This document shows, one piece after another, positions 1-7,990 of a DNA stretch of 38,862 bases. Origin of the DNA: Clostridia bacterium. GTDB lineage: Bacteria; Bacillota; Clostridia; Oscillospirales; CAG-272. The position numbers and the translations under genes were made by a program. The notes beneath the pieces are model-generated. The model did not search any database and was not told where the DNA came from. It saw nothing but the letters and a program-made list of their open reading frames with translations. Location of the stretch: positions 1 through 38,862 of the forward strand of contig JAFTJE010000037.1 in NCBI GenBank assembly GCA_017456545.1, given 5' to 3'. Position 1 is the first letter of the stretch; every line of letters begins with the position of its first letter.

Positions 1-26
1 AATTAAACAAACAGAGGAGAAATAAC

Positions 27-530
27 ATGGCAACAAAAATTGACGCTTCCACTCTTGATCTTCAGGAGAAAATGGTCGCACTCAACCGTGTATCCAAAAC
101 AGTAAAAGGCGGTCGTATTGCTCGTTTCACAGCTCTTATGGTAGTTGGAGACGGTAACGGACATGTAGGATACGGTCTCGGTAAGGCTGCTGAGGTTCCC
201 GACGCAATTCGTAAGGGAATTGAGGATGCTAAGAAAAACTTAATCACAGTAGCAATTAAAGATACAACAATTCCTCATGAGGTACTTGGACAGTACGGTG
301 CAGGCACAGTTCTTCTTAAGCCTGCTTCCCTTGGTACAGGTATTATCGCAGGTCAGACAGTTCGTGCTGTTCTTGAGCTTGCAGGAATTAAGAACATCAG
401 AGCAAAGAGCCTTCGTTCCAACAACAAGACCAATGTAGTTAAGGCTACATTTGAGGGACTCAAGGCACTTCGCACAGTTGAACAGGTTGCAAAGACCCGT
501 GGCATTGAAGCCGAGAAGGTTTTGGGTTAA
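27..530 (+). CDS. rpsE: 30S ribosomal protein S5
   Basis: This is small-subunit protein S5, which sits at the back of the 30S body and helps decoding accuracy. The product is 167 residues, the usual bacterial length. It shows the N-terminal double-stranded-RNA-binding S5 fold (about residues 11-75, with the [10 protein letters not shown] loop) followed by the C-terminal S5 domain (about 90-150). A GAGGAG ribosome-binding site lies just upstream of the ATG. It is the first complete gene of the window; rplR would be expected just upstream, outside it. rpmD follows after 13 bases, so the two are co-transcribed. Identification is very secure from sequence and gene order. Confidence 0.98.
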   Translation: MATKIDASTLDLQEKMVALNRVSKTVKGGRIARFTALMVVGDGNGHVGYGLGKAAEVPDAIRKGIEDAKKNLITVAIKDTTIPHEVLGQYGAGTVLLKPASLGTGIIAGQTVRAVLELAGIKNIRAKSLRSNNKTNVVKATFEGLKALRTVEQVAKTRGIEAEKVLG

Positions 531-543
531 GGAGGTAAATAAG

Positions 544-723
544 ATGGAAAAGGTTAAAGTAACATTAACAAAGAGTCTTATCGCCGCTAAGCCCAATCAG
601 AAGGCAACTGCAAAATCTCTTGGCCTTACCAAGATCGGTGATAGCATCGTATGTGCTAACGATCAGGTTTTGGCAGGCAAAATAAAGGTTATCAGCCACC
701 TCGTAACAGTAGAGCAGGCATAA
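544..723 (+). CDS. rpmD: 50S ribosomal protein L30
   Basis: This is large-subunit protein L30, 59 residues, a normal bacterial size. The start ATG at 544 follows a strong AAGGAGG site in the S5-L30 gap. A longer reading frame opens upstream inside rpsE but is not needed and would duplicate S5 coding sequence. The protein shows the typical VTLTKSLI start and a GL-x-KIGDS segment. It lies between rpsE and rplO as in almost all bacteria. Confidence is high. Confidence 0.97.
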   Translation: MEKVKVTLTKSLIAAKPNQKATAKSLGLTKIGDSIVCANDQVLAGKIKVISHLVTVEQA

Positions 724-754
724 CCAAATGGCTGCCAAAAGGCAGAAATTGGTT
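722..754 (+). other. Stem-loop between rpmD and rplO
   Basis: Two nested arms are seen directly: AACCAA (722-727) can pair with TTGGTT (749-754), and inside it CTGCC (732-736) pairs with GGCAG (741-745) around an AAAA loop. No U-tract follows, so it is not a classical terminator. It could be an mRNA processing or stability element that sets the ratio of distal genes, which is inference only. Confidence 0.5.
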
Positions 755-801
755 GAAAAATCAATTCTAAACTAATCAATTTCAACAAGGAGGATTAAAT
801 A

Positions 802-1242
802 ATGAAGCTTCATGAACTTTCACCCGCAGCGGGCTCCACTAAGGATGTATTCCGCAAGGGTAGAGGCGCTGGCTCCGGTAACGGCAAGACTGCCGGTAAG
901 GGCCATAAGGGTCAGAACGCCCGTTCTGGCGGTGGAGTAAGACCCGGATTTGAAGGCGGTCAGCTCCCTCTTTACAGAAAACTTCCTAAAAGAGGTTTCA
1001 ATAATAAATTTGCAAAAGAGTATGCAACAGTTAATGTAAGTGCACTTAATGTATTTGAAGACGGCACAACAGTAACTCTTGAAGCTCTTGTAGCTTGCGG
1101 AATCGTAAGAAAAGAATTGGACGGACTCAAAGTGCTTGGTAATGGTGAGCTTACAAAGAAGCTCACAGTAGAGGCTAAGCTCTTCACTGCTTCCGCTAAG
1201 GACAAGATAGAAGCAGCCGGCGGAAAAGCAGAGGTGAAATAA
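802..1242 (+). CDS. rplO: 50S ribosomal protein L15
   Basis: This is large-subunit protein L15, 146 residues, a typical length. The N-terminal third is the long Gly/Arg/Lys-rich extension that threads into 23S rRNA ([21 protein letters not shown] region, residues about 19-40), followed by the globular L15 domain with the [18 protein letters not shown] segment. AAGGAGG precedes the ATG. The final codons contain GAGGTG, which acts as ribosome-binding site for secY two bases downstream, implying translational coupling. The call is very secure. Confidence 0.98.
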   Translation: MKLHELSPAAGSTKDVFRKGRGAGSGNGKTAGKGHKGQNARSGGGVRPGFEGGQLPLYRKLPKRGFNNKFAKEYATVNVSALNVFEDGTTVTLEALVACGIVRKELDGLKVLGNGELTKKLTVEAKLFTASAKDKIEAAGGKAEVK

Positions 1243-1244
1243 TT

Positions 1245-2615
1245 ATGTTTCGTACCTATGCTAACGCATTCAAGATTCCAGAACTTCGTAAAAAGCTTTT
1301 ATTCACAGCACTCGTTCTTCTTCTTTATCGCATAGGCTCAACATTACCCGTTCCTTTTACAAGTGCGGAGCTGATGTCTCAGTATATGTCAACAGGTAAG
1401 GCTGAGGGTTCACTCTTCTCATTCTTCAGCTTCCTGTCCGGTAATGCCTTCAGCCAGGCGACACTGTTCGCACTTGGCGTATCACCCTACATCACTGCGT
1501 CCATCGTAGTACAGCTTCTTGCTGTTGCATTCCCTAAGATTGCAGGTGTTGGCGATGAGGGTAAGAAGAGAATGCAGACAATTACCCGTTATATCACAGT
1601 AGGTATTTCTATTGTAACAGCTATCGGTTACTACATGATCCTTGATCAGGCAAACGCACTTATCTCTGATGCGGATTTGGCAACATACCATATTCCCAAA
1701 TTCTTCTGTGCTGTTGTAATCGTAGCATGCTTCTGCGCGGGTTCATCCCTCGTTATGTGGCTTGGCGAAAAGATTAACGAGCACGGTATCGGTAACGGTA
1801 TCTCCCTTATCCTTTTCGCAAATATCGTTTCATCCGTTCCTTCCGCATTGTGGGAGCTTGCAGCTAAGATATCTCCTAATGTTGGTAATCCCTTGCTTAC
1901 AAAGCCTGAGCATTACTTCTCATGGGGTGGACTTATCTTCACACTTTGCGTAATTATCGGTATGAGTGCACTTATCTGGCTCATTATCTATGTTTCTGAT
2001 AGTGAACGCAGAATCCCTGTACAGTATGCTAAGAAGGTAGTTGGCAGAAAGATGTACGGTGGTCAGAACACAAACCTTCCTATTAAGCTTAATATGACAG
2101 GTGTTATGCCCATTATCTTTGCTAACGCTATCGTTTCTATACCCTCTACAATCGCTATGTTTGTAAATCCTGTAGTGGGTTCCGGTTGGTATAAGTTCTT
2201 TAATATGTTTACCATTAACCACTGGGTATATGCTGTACTTTCATTGCTTCTTATCATTGGATTTGCATATTTCTATTCCGCAATCTCCTTCAATCCTGTT
2301 GAGGTTGCATCCAATATGCAGAAGAACGGCGGTTCTATCCCCGGCGTTCGTCCCGGCAAGCCCACAGCTGATTTTATTTCCAAGGTTGTTAAGAGAATTA
2401 CCTTTATAGGTGCCCTCTACCTTGCTGTAGTAGCTGTATTGCCCATTGTAGCTCAGCTTATCATCAACATCTTCGACATAGCAGGTAAATACTCCATCCA
2501 GACATTTGCCTTCGGTGGTAGCTCAATTATCATTGTTGTAGGTGTAATTCTTGAAACAGCAAGAGAAATCGAGGCACAGATGACTATGCGTCATTACAAA
2601 GGCTTTCTTGATTAA
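1245..2615 (+). CDS. secY: Protein translocase subunit SecY
   Basis: This is the channel-forming subunit of the SecYEG translocon in the cytoplasmic membrane. At 456 residues it has the family's length, with about ten hydrophobic segments spread over the whole chain. Family hallmarks include the N-terminal segment with IPELRKKLLFTALVLLLYRIGS, the GIGNGISLILFANIV stretch, and the cytoplasmic loop with PVQYAKKVVGRKMYGGQ (about 259-275), which contacts the ribosome and SecA. It begins two bases after rplO and uses GAGGTG inside the end of rplO for translation. adk follows in the same operon, as in many Firmicutes. Confidence 0.98.
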   Translation: MFRTYANAFKIPELRKKLLFTALVLLLYRIGSTLPVPFTSAELMSQYMSTGKAEGSLFSFFSFLSGNAFSQATLFALGVSPYITASIVVQLLAVAFPKIAGVGDEGKKRMQTITRYITVGISIVTAIGYYMILDQANALISDADLATYHIPKFFCAVVIVACFCAGSSLVMWLGEKINEHGIGNGISLILFANIVSSVPSALWELAAKISPNVGNPLLTKPEHYFSWGGLIFTLCVIIGMSALIWLIIYVSDSERRIPVQYAKKVVGRKMYGGQNTNLPIKLNMTGVMPIIFANAIVSIPSTIAMFVNPVVGSGWYKFFNMFTINHWVYAVLSLLLIIGFAYFYSAISFNPVEVASNMQKNGGSIPGVRPGKPTADFISKVVKRITFIGALYLAVVAVLPIVAQLIINIFDIAGKYSIQTFAFGGSSIIIVVGVILETAREIEAQMTMRHYKGFLD

Positions 2616-2632
2616 TTAAAAGGAGCTAAATG

Positions 2633-3283
2633 ATGAAAAATCTTAAACTCATTTTCCTTGGTGCACCCGGTGCAGGCAAGGGAACACAGTCTGACATCGT
2701 TGCCGAGAAGTACGGTATTCCTACTATCTCCACAGGCAATATGATCAGAGAAGCTATTAAAAACAATACTGAAATGGGTCTTGCAGCTAAGTCCTATACA
2801 GAAAAGGGTGCTCTTGTTCCCGATGAGGTTGTAATCGGCATCATCGGAGAGCGTCTTGCAAAGGACGACTGCAAAAACGGATTCATCCTTGATGGATTCC
2901 CCAGGACAGTTCCGCAGGCTGAGGCACTTGACAGCATGGGTGTGGAAATCAACTGTGTTGTAAGCATCGAGGTAGCGGATGATAAAATTGTTGAACGCAT
3001 GAGTGGCAGAAGAGTTTGCCTCAAGTGCGGCGCATCTTACCACACTGTTTACAAGCCTTCGGCTAAGGGCACACTCTGCGACAAGTGCGGAGAGGAGCTC
3101 TCAATCCGTAAGGACGATGCTCCCGAGGTTGTACTTGATAGACTTACAGTTTATCACAGCCAGACAGAGCCTCTTAAGGAATTCTACGGTAAAAAGGGCG
3201 TACTCAAGCTTGTTGAGGGTCAGGAGGAGGTAGCAGATACTACCAAGCTTACTCTTGCAGCTATTGAGGAGACCTTCGCTTAA
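2633..3283 (+). CDS. adk: Adenylate kinase, zinc-LID type
   Basis: Adenylate kinase interconverts ATP and AMP with two ADP in the cytosol. The P-loop is GAPGAGKGT near residue 11, followed by the AMP-binding STGNMIR segment and the DGFPRT motif. The LID domain carries two CxxC pairs (about residues 129/132 and 149/152), so this is the zinc-stabilised type common in Gram-positives. Two ATG codons stand in tandem at 2630 and 2633. The second lies seven bases after the AGGAG site and is preferred; using the first adds one Met. It sits between secY and map, the classical location. Confidence 0.96.
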   Translation: MKNLKLIFLGAPGAGKGTQSDIVAEKYGIPTISTGNMIREAIKNNTEMGLAAKSYTEKGALVPDEVVIGIIGERLAKDDCKNGFILDGFPRTVPQAEALDSMGVEINCVVSIEVADDKIVERMSGRRVCLKCGASYHTVYKPSAKGTLCDKCGEELSIRKDDAPEVVLDRLTVYHSQTEPLKEFYGKKGVLKLVEGQEEVADTTKLTLAAIEETFA

Positions 3284-3286
3284 GCT

Positions 3287-4045
3287 ATGATTCAGTTAAA
3301 GACACCCGAGCAAATCGAGATAATGAAAACAGCGGGCAGAATAACTGCTGAGGCATTACTCGTTGCAGAGGAAATGATTCGTGAAGGCGTAACAACCAAG
3401 GAAATCGACGAGAAAATAAACCAATACATCAGGAAATGCAAGGCTAAGCCTACATTTCTTGGGTATGGTGGATTCCCGGGGAGTGCTTGTATAAGCATTA
3501 ATGATGAGGTCATACACGGTATCCCATCACATAAAAGAGTGCTTAAGAACGGCGACATAGTCAAAATTGATGTTGGAGCCATGTGGCACGGCTTTACAGG
3601 TGACAGTGCAAGGACCTTCCCCGTCGGAGAAATCTCAGAAGAAGCAAGGAACCTCATTGAGGCTACAAAGCAGAGCTTCTTTGAAGCTGTTAAGGCGATT
3701 GAAGAAACGGAACACCCGAGAATAGGCGATATCGGTCATGCGGTACAGTCCTATGTTGAGGCAAGGGGCTATTCAGTAGTCCGTGAGTTCGTTGGGCACG
3801 GAGTTGGTGCCAATCTTCATGAGGACCCGAATGTTCCCAATTTCGGAACGGCAGGTCGAGGAGTTCGTATCTACCCCGGTATGACTCTTGCCATTGAGCC
3901 CATGGTAAACCAGGGCACTGAAAAGGTCAGAATGCTTGGTGACGGATGGGGAGTGGTTACCCAGGACGGTAAGCTCTCAGCCCATTACGAAAACAGCATT
4001 GCAGTGACCGACAACGGCGTGATTATACTTACTAAGGTTGACTAA
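3287..4045 (+). CDS. map: Methionine aminopeptidase, type I
   Basis: This enzyme removes the initiator Met from nascent proteins after deformylation. The protein is 252 residues, the short type Ia class without an N-terminal extension. Metal-binding residues are visible in KIDVGAMWHGFTGDSART (two Asp), GHGVGANLHEDPNVPN (His) and the AIEPMV segment (Glu), plus a late Glu in AHYENSIAVT. The ATG is three bases after the adk stop and no strong Shine-Dalgarno is close, so coupling to adk is likely. In many Firmicutes a KOW-domain gene lies between map and infA; here only a short non-coding gap follows. Confidence 0.97.
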   Translation: MIQLKTPEQIEIMKTAGRITAEALLVAEEMIREGVTTKEIDEKINQYIRKCKAKPTFLGYGGFPGSACISINDEVIHGIPSHKRVLKNGDIVKIDVGAMWHGFTGDSARTFPVGEISEEARNLIEATKQSFFEAVKAIEETEHPRIGDIGHAVQSYVEARGYSVVREFVGHGVGANLHEDPNVPNFGTAGRGVRIYPGMTLAIEPMVNQGTEKVRMLGDGWGVVTQDGKLSAHYENSIAVTDNGVIILTKVD

Positions 4046-4158
4046 ACGAAAAATAAAGCTCTCTTGCAGCGGCTGAAACCAAGAGGGTAAGAGCCGTACT
4101 ATCCGTTACTTACGGTACGGTTGAATCAAGCTAAAGAACCTATGAATAAGGAGACATT
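4046..4158 (+). other. Structured gap between map and infA
   Basis: This 113-base gap holds no ORF of useful size. CCGTAC (4094-4099) can pair with GTACGG (4115-4120), and a smaller CCGT/ACGG hairpin is possible inside it. No U-tract follows, so termination is unlikely and the operon probably reads through. A ribosome-binding site, AAGGAG, precedes infA. The function of the fold is unknown. Confidence 0.4.
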
Positions 4159-4377
4159 ATGGCTAAAGATGATGTAGTAGAATTTGAGGGCGTTGTTACC
4201 GAGGCACTCCCCGGTACAGTCTTCAAGGTAAAGTTGCCTAACGGTCATATAGTAACAGCTAAGATCTCAGGCAAATTAAGAATGAATTATATAAGAATAT
4301 TGCCCGGTGATAAGGTAACCGTTGAAGTATCAGTTTATGATCTTTCCAAGGGCCGTATCACATGGCGTGCAAAATAA
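4159..4377 (+). CDS. infA: Translation initiation factor IF-1
   Basis: IF-1 occupies the ribosomal A site during initiation. The product is exactly 72 residues, the normal length, and is a single OB-fold S1-like domain. Typical segments are [19 protein letters not shown], the [16 protein letters not shown] core and the SKGRITWR end. AAGGAG lies upstream of the ATG. It is followed 16 bases later by rpmJ, as in most Gram-positives. Identification is certain. Confidence 0.98.
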   Translation: MAKDDVVEFEGVVTEALPGTVFKVKLPNGHIVTAKISGKLRMNYIRILPGDKVTVEVSVYDLSKGRITWRAK

Positions 4378-4393
4378 GAAAGGTGGTTTTCTA

Positions 4394-4507
4394 ATGAAAG
4401 TAAAGCCTTCCGTAAAGAAAATCTGTGACAAGTGCAAGGTTATCAAGAGAAAGGGTAACGTAATGGTTATCTGCGAAAACCCCAAGCACAAACAGAGACA
4501 GGGCTAA
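4394..4507 (+). CDS. rpmJ: 50S ribosomal protein L36, zinc-binding form
   Basis: L36 is the smallest ribosomal protein, 37 residues here. The zinc ligands Cys11, Cys14, Cys27 and His32 are all present (CDKC ... C ... H), so this is the zinc-requiring C+ form rather than the zinc-free paralogue induced in zinc limitation. The start at 4394 follows AAAGGTGG. A longer frame that begins inside infA is an artefact of a missing stop and should not be used. Confidence 0.97.
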   Translation: MKVKPSVKKICDKCKVIKRKGNVMVICENPKHKQRQG

Positions 4508-4547
4508 TTCAAACCAAACCAATAATATTGAATGAGGTGAAAAACTA

Positions 4548-4916
4548 ATGGCTCGTATAGCTGGTGTTGATATTCCGAACGCAAAGCGTGTTGAGATTGC
4601 ATTGACATATATTTACGGTATCGGAAGAAAAAGCGCACAGGACATTCTTGAAAAGACAGGAATCGATCCCGACACACGCGCAAAGGATTTGACAGACGAC
4701 GAAATTGCGAAGCTTCGTGATGAAATCGAAACAAATTACCATGTTGAGGGTGAACTCAGAAGAGAGGTAGCTCTTAACATCAAGAGATTAGTAGAAATCA
4801 ACTGCTATCGCGGTATCAGACACAGAAAGGGTCTTCCCGTAAGAGGTCAGAGAACAAAGACCAACGCAAGAACCAGAAAAGGTCCCGCTAAGACGATAGC
4901 AAACAAGAAGAAATAA
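4548..4916 (+). CDS. rpsM: 30S ribosomal protein S13
   Basis: S13 lies in the head of the 30S subunit, bridges to the 50S subunit and contacts tRNA. The protein is 122 residues with the N-terminal helix-two-turn-helix ([19 protein letters not shown]) and the basic C-terminal tail ending in a run of lysines. GAGGTG precedes the ATG. The tail segment [10 protein letters not shown]-like (here [20 protein letters not shown]) is the conserved tRNA-contacting extension. The order rpmJ-rpsM-rpsK-rpsD-rpoA-rplQ is standard. Confidence 0.98.
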   Translation: MARIAGVDIPNAKRVEIALTYIYGIGRKSAQDILEKTGIDPDTRAKDLTDDEIAKLRDEIETNYHVEGELRREVALNIKRLVEINCYRGIRHRKGLPVRGQRTKTNARTRKGPAKTIANKKK

Positions 4917-4929
4917 GGAGTGTAGCTAA

Positions 4930-5322
4930 ATGGCAAACGATAAGAGAGTTGTTAGAAAACGCCGTGAGCGCAAGAACATCGAAAAGGGTGCTGCGCACAT
5001 CTGCTCTACTTTTAACAATACAATAGTAACAATCACTGACGTTGCCGGCAATGCTGTATCATGGGCATCAGCAGGCGAACTCGGTTTCAAGGGTTCAAGA
5101 AAATCCACTCCCTTCGCTGCACAGATGGCAGCAGAAGCAGCTGCAAAGGCAGCTATGGAACACGGTATGAAGACCGTTGAGGTTTATGTTAAGGGCCCCG
5201 GCCAGGGAAGAGAATCCGCTATCCGCGCACTCTCCACAGCTGGTCTTGCTGTTACAATGATTAAGGATGTAACACCTATCCCTCACAACGGTTGCAGACC
5301 CCCCAAACGCAGACGCGTTTAA
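4930..5322 (+). CDS. rpsK: 30S ribosomal protein S11
   Basis: S11 forms part of the 30S platform next to the mRNA exit site. It has 130 residues, with the conserved [15 protein letters not shown] strand and the C-terminal [15 protein letters not shown] tail, both almost invariant in bacteria. The ATG follows AAGGAG, 13 bases after the S13 stop. Nothing about the gene is unusual. Confidence 0.98.
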   Translation: MANDKRVVRKRRERKNIEKGAAHICSTFNNTIVTITDVAGNAVSWASAGELGFKGSRKSTPFAAQMAAEAAAKAAMEHGMKTVEVYVKGPGQGRESAIRALSTAGLAVTMIKDVTPIPHNGCRPPKRRRV

Positions 5323-5343
5323 TTCTAATAGGAGGATATCATA

Positions 5344-5961
5344 ATGGCAAGATATACAGGACCTTCATGCAAGCTTTGCCGTAGAGAAGGAACAAAGCTT
5401 TATCTTAAGGGTGAACGCTGCCTTTCCGATAAGTGTGCGTTCAACAGAAGAACATCTGCTCCCGGTCAGCACGGTGCAGCAAAGAAGAAGCTTACTGAAT
5501 ACGGTATGCAGTTGAGAGAAAAACAGAAGGCAAAAAGATATTATGGCGTTCTTGAAAAGCAGTTTAAGAACTACTATGACATCGCAGATAACCAGGAAGG
5601 TATTGCAGGTGAAAACTTGCTCCGTCTTCTTGAGAGACGCCTTGACAATGTAGTTTACAGAATGGGACTTGCAAGCAGCCACAAGGAGGCTCGTCAGCTC
5701 GTGCTCCACGGTCACTTCACCGTAAATGGCAAGAATGCAAACATCCCCTCTATCCTTGTAAAGCCCGGCGATGTAATCGCAGCTAAGGAAACAGATTCTG
5801 TTAAGATCAAGGAACTCATTGAGAATATGGGTGACAGAATAGCACCCAAGTGGCTTGATATCGATAAGAACGGTAGCGCTAAGGTTGTAGCTATGCCCGA
5901 GCGTGACGACATCGACTTCGAGTTCAACGAGCAGCTCATTATCGAGCTTTATTCTAAGTAA
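5344..5961 (+). CDS. rpsD: 30S ribosomal protein S4, zinc-binding form
   Basis: S4 nucleates 30S assembly and in many bacteria represses its own operon. The product is 205 residues. The N-terminal zinc site is intact, with Cys9, Cys12, Cys26 and Cys31. An S4 RNA-binding domain follows (about residues 95-155, [10 protein letters not shown] and [11 protein letters not shown]). AGGAGG precedes the ATG. The 160-base gap downstream, before rpoA, contains a stem-loop that could be a regulatory site. Confidence 0.97.
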   Translation: MARYTGPSCKLCRREGTKLYLKGERCLSDKCAFNRRTSAPGQHGAAKKKLTEYGMQLREKQKAKRYYGVLEKQFKNYYDIADNQEGIAGENLLRLLERRLDNVVYRMGLASSHKEARQLVLHGHFTVNGKNANIPSILVKPGDVIAAKETDSVKIKELIENMGDRIAPKWLDIDKNGSAKVVAMPERDDIDFEFNEQLIIELYSK

Positions 5962-5980
5962 TAGCTCTTTGTCCACTGTA

Positions 5981-6003
5981 CTCCACCGCTTTTGCGGTTG
6001 GAG
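5981..6003 (+). other. Stem-loop between rpsD and rpoA
   Basis: CTCCACCGC (5981-5989) can pair with GCGGTTGGAG (5994-6003) around a TTTT loop, with one bulged base. No U-tract follows, so it is probably not a terminator. A second small inverted repeat, TTCCA/TGGAA, lies at 6059-6071, upstream of the rpoA ribosome-binding site. A role in processing or in S4-mediated control is possible but unproven. Confidence 0.4.
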
Positions 6004-6121
6004 CACATATGGGCTCGCAAGAGTATAGTGGTATCAATATTATGTAAATCATAAATCCTTCCATTGTGGAAAAGAATTAATCAGTCATTGCATAAAATTG
6101 AAATTTAGGAGGGTTATTAAA

Positions 6122-7090
6122 ATGATGATAGAAATAGAAAAGCCTAATATTACTGTTTTAGGTGAAAGCGATAACGGCAGTAAAGGTAGATTTGTAGTAG
6201 AACCTCTTGAAAGAGGCTTTGGTACAACTCTCGGTAACTCCTTGAGAAGAGTGCTTCTCAGCTCTCTTCCCGGATATGCAGTATCCAGCATCAAGATTGA
6301 CGGTGCTCTTCATGAGATGGCAGTCGTTGAGGGAATTACTGAGGATGTAACAGAGATAGTACTCAATGTTAAGGGTATTATTTCCAAAATCTATGGCGAC
6401 ACAACAAAGACAGGTATCATTGATGTAGTTGGTCCCTGTGTTGTAACTGCCGGTGACATTAAACATGATGTCGATCTCGAGATATTCAACCCCAACCATC
6501 ATATTGCTACTGTTTCAGAGGGCTCTCGCTTCTATATGGAGCTTGTGTTCGAGAGAGGCAGAGGCTATGTATCCCAGGAGAAGAATAAGACAGACCATAT
6601 AAAGAGTCAGATTCCCATTCCTGTAGGAACAATCTTTACAGACTCTATATATACACCTGTTTACAGCGTAAGCTACAATGTTGAGAGCACCCGTGTTGGT
6701 AGCATCTCCGACTATGATAAGCTTACTATCGATGTAGAGACAAACGGAACATTAACAGCAACTGAGGCAATTTCGCTTTCTGCCAAGGTACTCAACGATC
6801 ATTTCACTCTGTTTGTAGACCTCTCTGATGAGGCAAGAAACACTGAGACAATGATCGAACGCGAAGAGACCATCAAGGAAAAGGTCCTTGAGATGACCGT
6901 TGAGGAACTTGACTTGTCAGTTCGTAGCTCTAACTGCTTGAAGCGTGCTGGAATTGACACTGTAGAAGACCTTATCAACCGTACAGAAGAGGATATGATA
7001 AAGGTTAAAAACCTCGGAAAGAAATCCCTCGAGGAAGTAATATTTAAGCTTCAAACGCTTGGTCTTGAACTCAGAAAGGAAGAGGACTAA
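6122..7090 (+). CDS. rpoA: RNA polymerase alpha subunit
   Basis: This is the alpha subunit of RNA polymerase; its N-terminal domain dimerises and assembles beta and beta', and its C-terminal domain contacts UP elements and activators. The product is 322 residues from ATG 6122, which lies eight bases after AGGAGGG; the in-frame TTG at 6098 overlaps that site and is rejected. The N-terminal part shows [20 protein letters not shown]. The C-terminal helix-hairpin-helix domain is visible in [12 protein letters not shown] and the [11 protein letters not shown] stretch. An adjacent ATG at 6125 is a lesser alternative. Confidence 0.97.
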   Translation: MMIEIEKPNITVLGESDNGSKGRFVVEPLERGFGTTLGNSLRRVLLSSLPGYAVSSIKIDGALHEMAVVEGITEDVTEIVLNVKGIISKIYGDTTKTGIIDVVGPCVVTAGDIKHDVDLEIFNPNHHIATVSEGSRFYMELVFERGRGYVSQEKNKTDHIKSQIPIPVGTIFTDSIYTPVYSVSYNVESTRVGSISDYDKLTIDVETNGTLTATEAISLSAKVLNDHFTLFVDLSDEARNTETMIEREETIKEKVLEMTVEELDLSVRSSNCLKRAGIDTVEDLINRTEEDMIKVKNLGKKSLEEVIFKLQTLGLELRKEED

Positions 7091-7137
7091 TTTAGTCCCT
7101 GGGTTCTTTATATAGAATCGCAAAGGAGGAAATTACA

Positions 7138-7482
7138 ATGCCCGGAACAAGAAAACTCGGCAGAAAGACCGACCACAGAATCGCTATGCTTCGTGGTATG
7201 GTTACATTGCTTCTTAAGAATGGAAGCATCGAAACTACTCTCGCAAGAGCAAAGGAACTCCGTTGTGTAGCAGACAAGATGATTACACTTGGCAAGGCAG
7301 ATACACTCGCATCTCGCCGTGAGGCACTCGCATACATCACAGATAAGGATGTAGTAAAGAAGCTCTTTAATGAGCTTGCTCCCAAGTACGCTGATCGTGT
7401 AGGTGGATACACACAGATTTATAAGCTCGGTCCCCGTCGTGGTGACGCAGCAGAGATGGCTCTTATTAAGCTCGTTGACTAA
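7138..7482 (+). CDS. rplQ: 50S ribosomal protein L17
   Basis: L17 is a large-subunit protein near the polypeptide exit tunnel. The product is 114 residues, the short bacterial form, with the family's [20 protein letters not shown] start and the [20 protein letters not shown] end. AAGGAGG precedes the ATG. It is the last gene of the ribosomal operon, and a strong terminator follows 38 bases after its stop. Confidence 0.98.
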   Translation: MPGTRKLGRKTDHRIAMLRGMVTLLLKNGSIETTLARAKELRCVADKMITLGKADTLASRREALAYITDKDVVKKLFNELAPKYADRVGGYTQIYKLGPRRGDAAEMALIKLVD

Positions 7483-7520
7483 TTAAGTCAGGCAAGTAAG
7501 ACAACATAATCAATAAATAC

Positions 7521-7554
7521 AGAGGTTGACAATTTGTCAGCCTCTTATTTTTTT
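7521..7554 (+). terminator. Terminator of the ribosomal-protein operon
   Basis: An 11-base-pair stem with one G-U pair (7521-7531 with 7535-7545) closes a three-base loop and is followed by TATTTTTTT. It is a textbook intrinsic terminator directly after rplQ. Confidence 0.93.
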
Positions 7555-7705
7555 GCTTTTTATATAACGTCACGTACCGTAAAACTCACTTAACGGTTGA
7601 AGCAAACTATCCAACTGATATGTGGATATTGGGCTTAAATATTGGTATAATTAAATTGCATCTTAAGAGCGTGTATAAAAAAATGTATAAATAATCAAAA
7701 AAATA

Positions 7706-7734
7706 TTGACAATCACATTTGTATGTGATATAAT
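7706..7734 (+). promoter_or_regulatory. Consensus SigA promoter with internal palindrome
   Basis: TTGACA (7706-7711) and TATAAT (7729-7734) are separated by exactly 17 bases, a perfect vegetative promoter. The spacer contains an inverted repeat, ATCACAT (7712-7718) and ATGTGAT (7723-7729), with a four-base centre. Such a palindrome between the two promoter boxes is a likely repressor operator. Between the ribosomal terminator and this promoter (7555-7705) the DNA is AT-rich with no ORF; a stray TATAAT at 7646-7651 has no convincing -35 partner. Confidence 0.8.
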
Positions 7735-7740
7735 CGAAAA

Positions 7741-7918
7741 TCCCACCCTCTACCGCAATTTGGATTATACGGGGTGAAAATTGCTTGTCAAGACCAAGGA
7801 ATAATATCAAAATCTCACATTGATAGGGTTGCATTTCTTGTTTTGAATTTACGGACGGAAAAAACGGAGGAAATTTCCAAAAAAAGCTAACCCGTTTTCC
7901 TTTTCTGTCACTTTACTA
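7741..7918 (+). promoter_or_regulatory. Structured 5' leader of ABC exporter operon
   Basis: The transcript predicted from the promoter starts near 7741 and runs about 240 bases before the transporter gene. Seen pairings are GCAATTT (7755-7761) with AAATTGC (7778-7784), an alternative CACCC (7744-7748) with GGGTG (7772-7776), a perfect palindrome GGAAATTTCC (7869-7878), and an imperfect long-range arm between about 7854 and 7909. I do not recognise a known riboswitch class. No clear U-tract terminator is seen, so any control might act on translation or on an unrecognised attenuator. Confidence 0.4.
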
Positions 7919-7936
7919 ATGAAAGGAGTGAAGAAA

Positions 7937-7990
7937 TTGAACAAAATTTTCCGTTACTTAAATAATAAAAGGAGTGATGAAATTGAGTAA
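7937..7990 (+). CDS. Putative 17-codon leader peptide
   Basis: A TTG-started ORF of 17 codons (reading LNKIFRYLNNKRSDEIE, first residue Met if initiated) lies directly before the first ABC gene and overlaps its start by eight bases. Its initiation region, AAAGGAGTG then eight bases to TTG, is almost a copy of the initiation region of the ABC gene 46 bases downstream. An in-frame ATG at 7919 would give 23 residues but has no ribosome-binding site. Leader peptides that control multidrug ABC pairs by ribosome stalling are known, for example bmrB before bmrCD in Bacillus subtilis, so a similar role is possible. It may also be only a duplication remnant. Confidence 0.4.
   Translation: MNKIFRYLNNKRSDEIE

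Noticed and set aside
46-55. Peptide deformylase motif with Val in place of Pro (GLAAVQ), encoded within 23672-24142, considered as an inactive variant
   Set aside because: The coordinates given here are residue numbers within the deformylase. The Val variant is frequent in Gram-positive deformylases, and the metal ligands Cys90, His132 and His136 and the catalytic Glu133 are all present.
4322-4393. N-terminal extension of L36 starting inside infA
   Set aside because: L36 is 37-38 residues in bacteria, and AAAGGTGG directly precedes ATG 4394.
5365-6006. Open frame on the minus strand (213 codons) opposite rpsD
   Set aside because: It is fully antisense to ribosomal protein S4, has no recognisable domain, and its length is explained by the biased codon use of rpsD.
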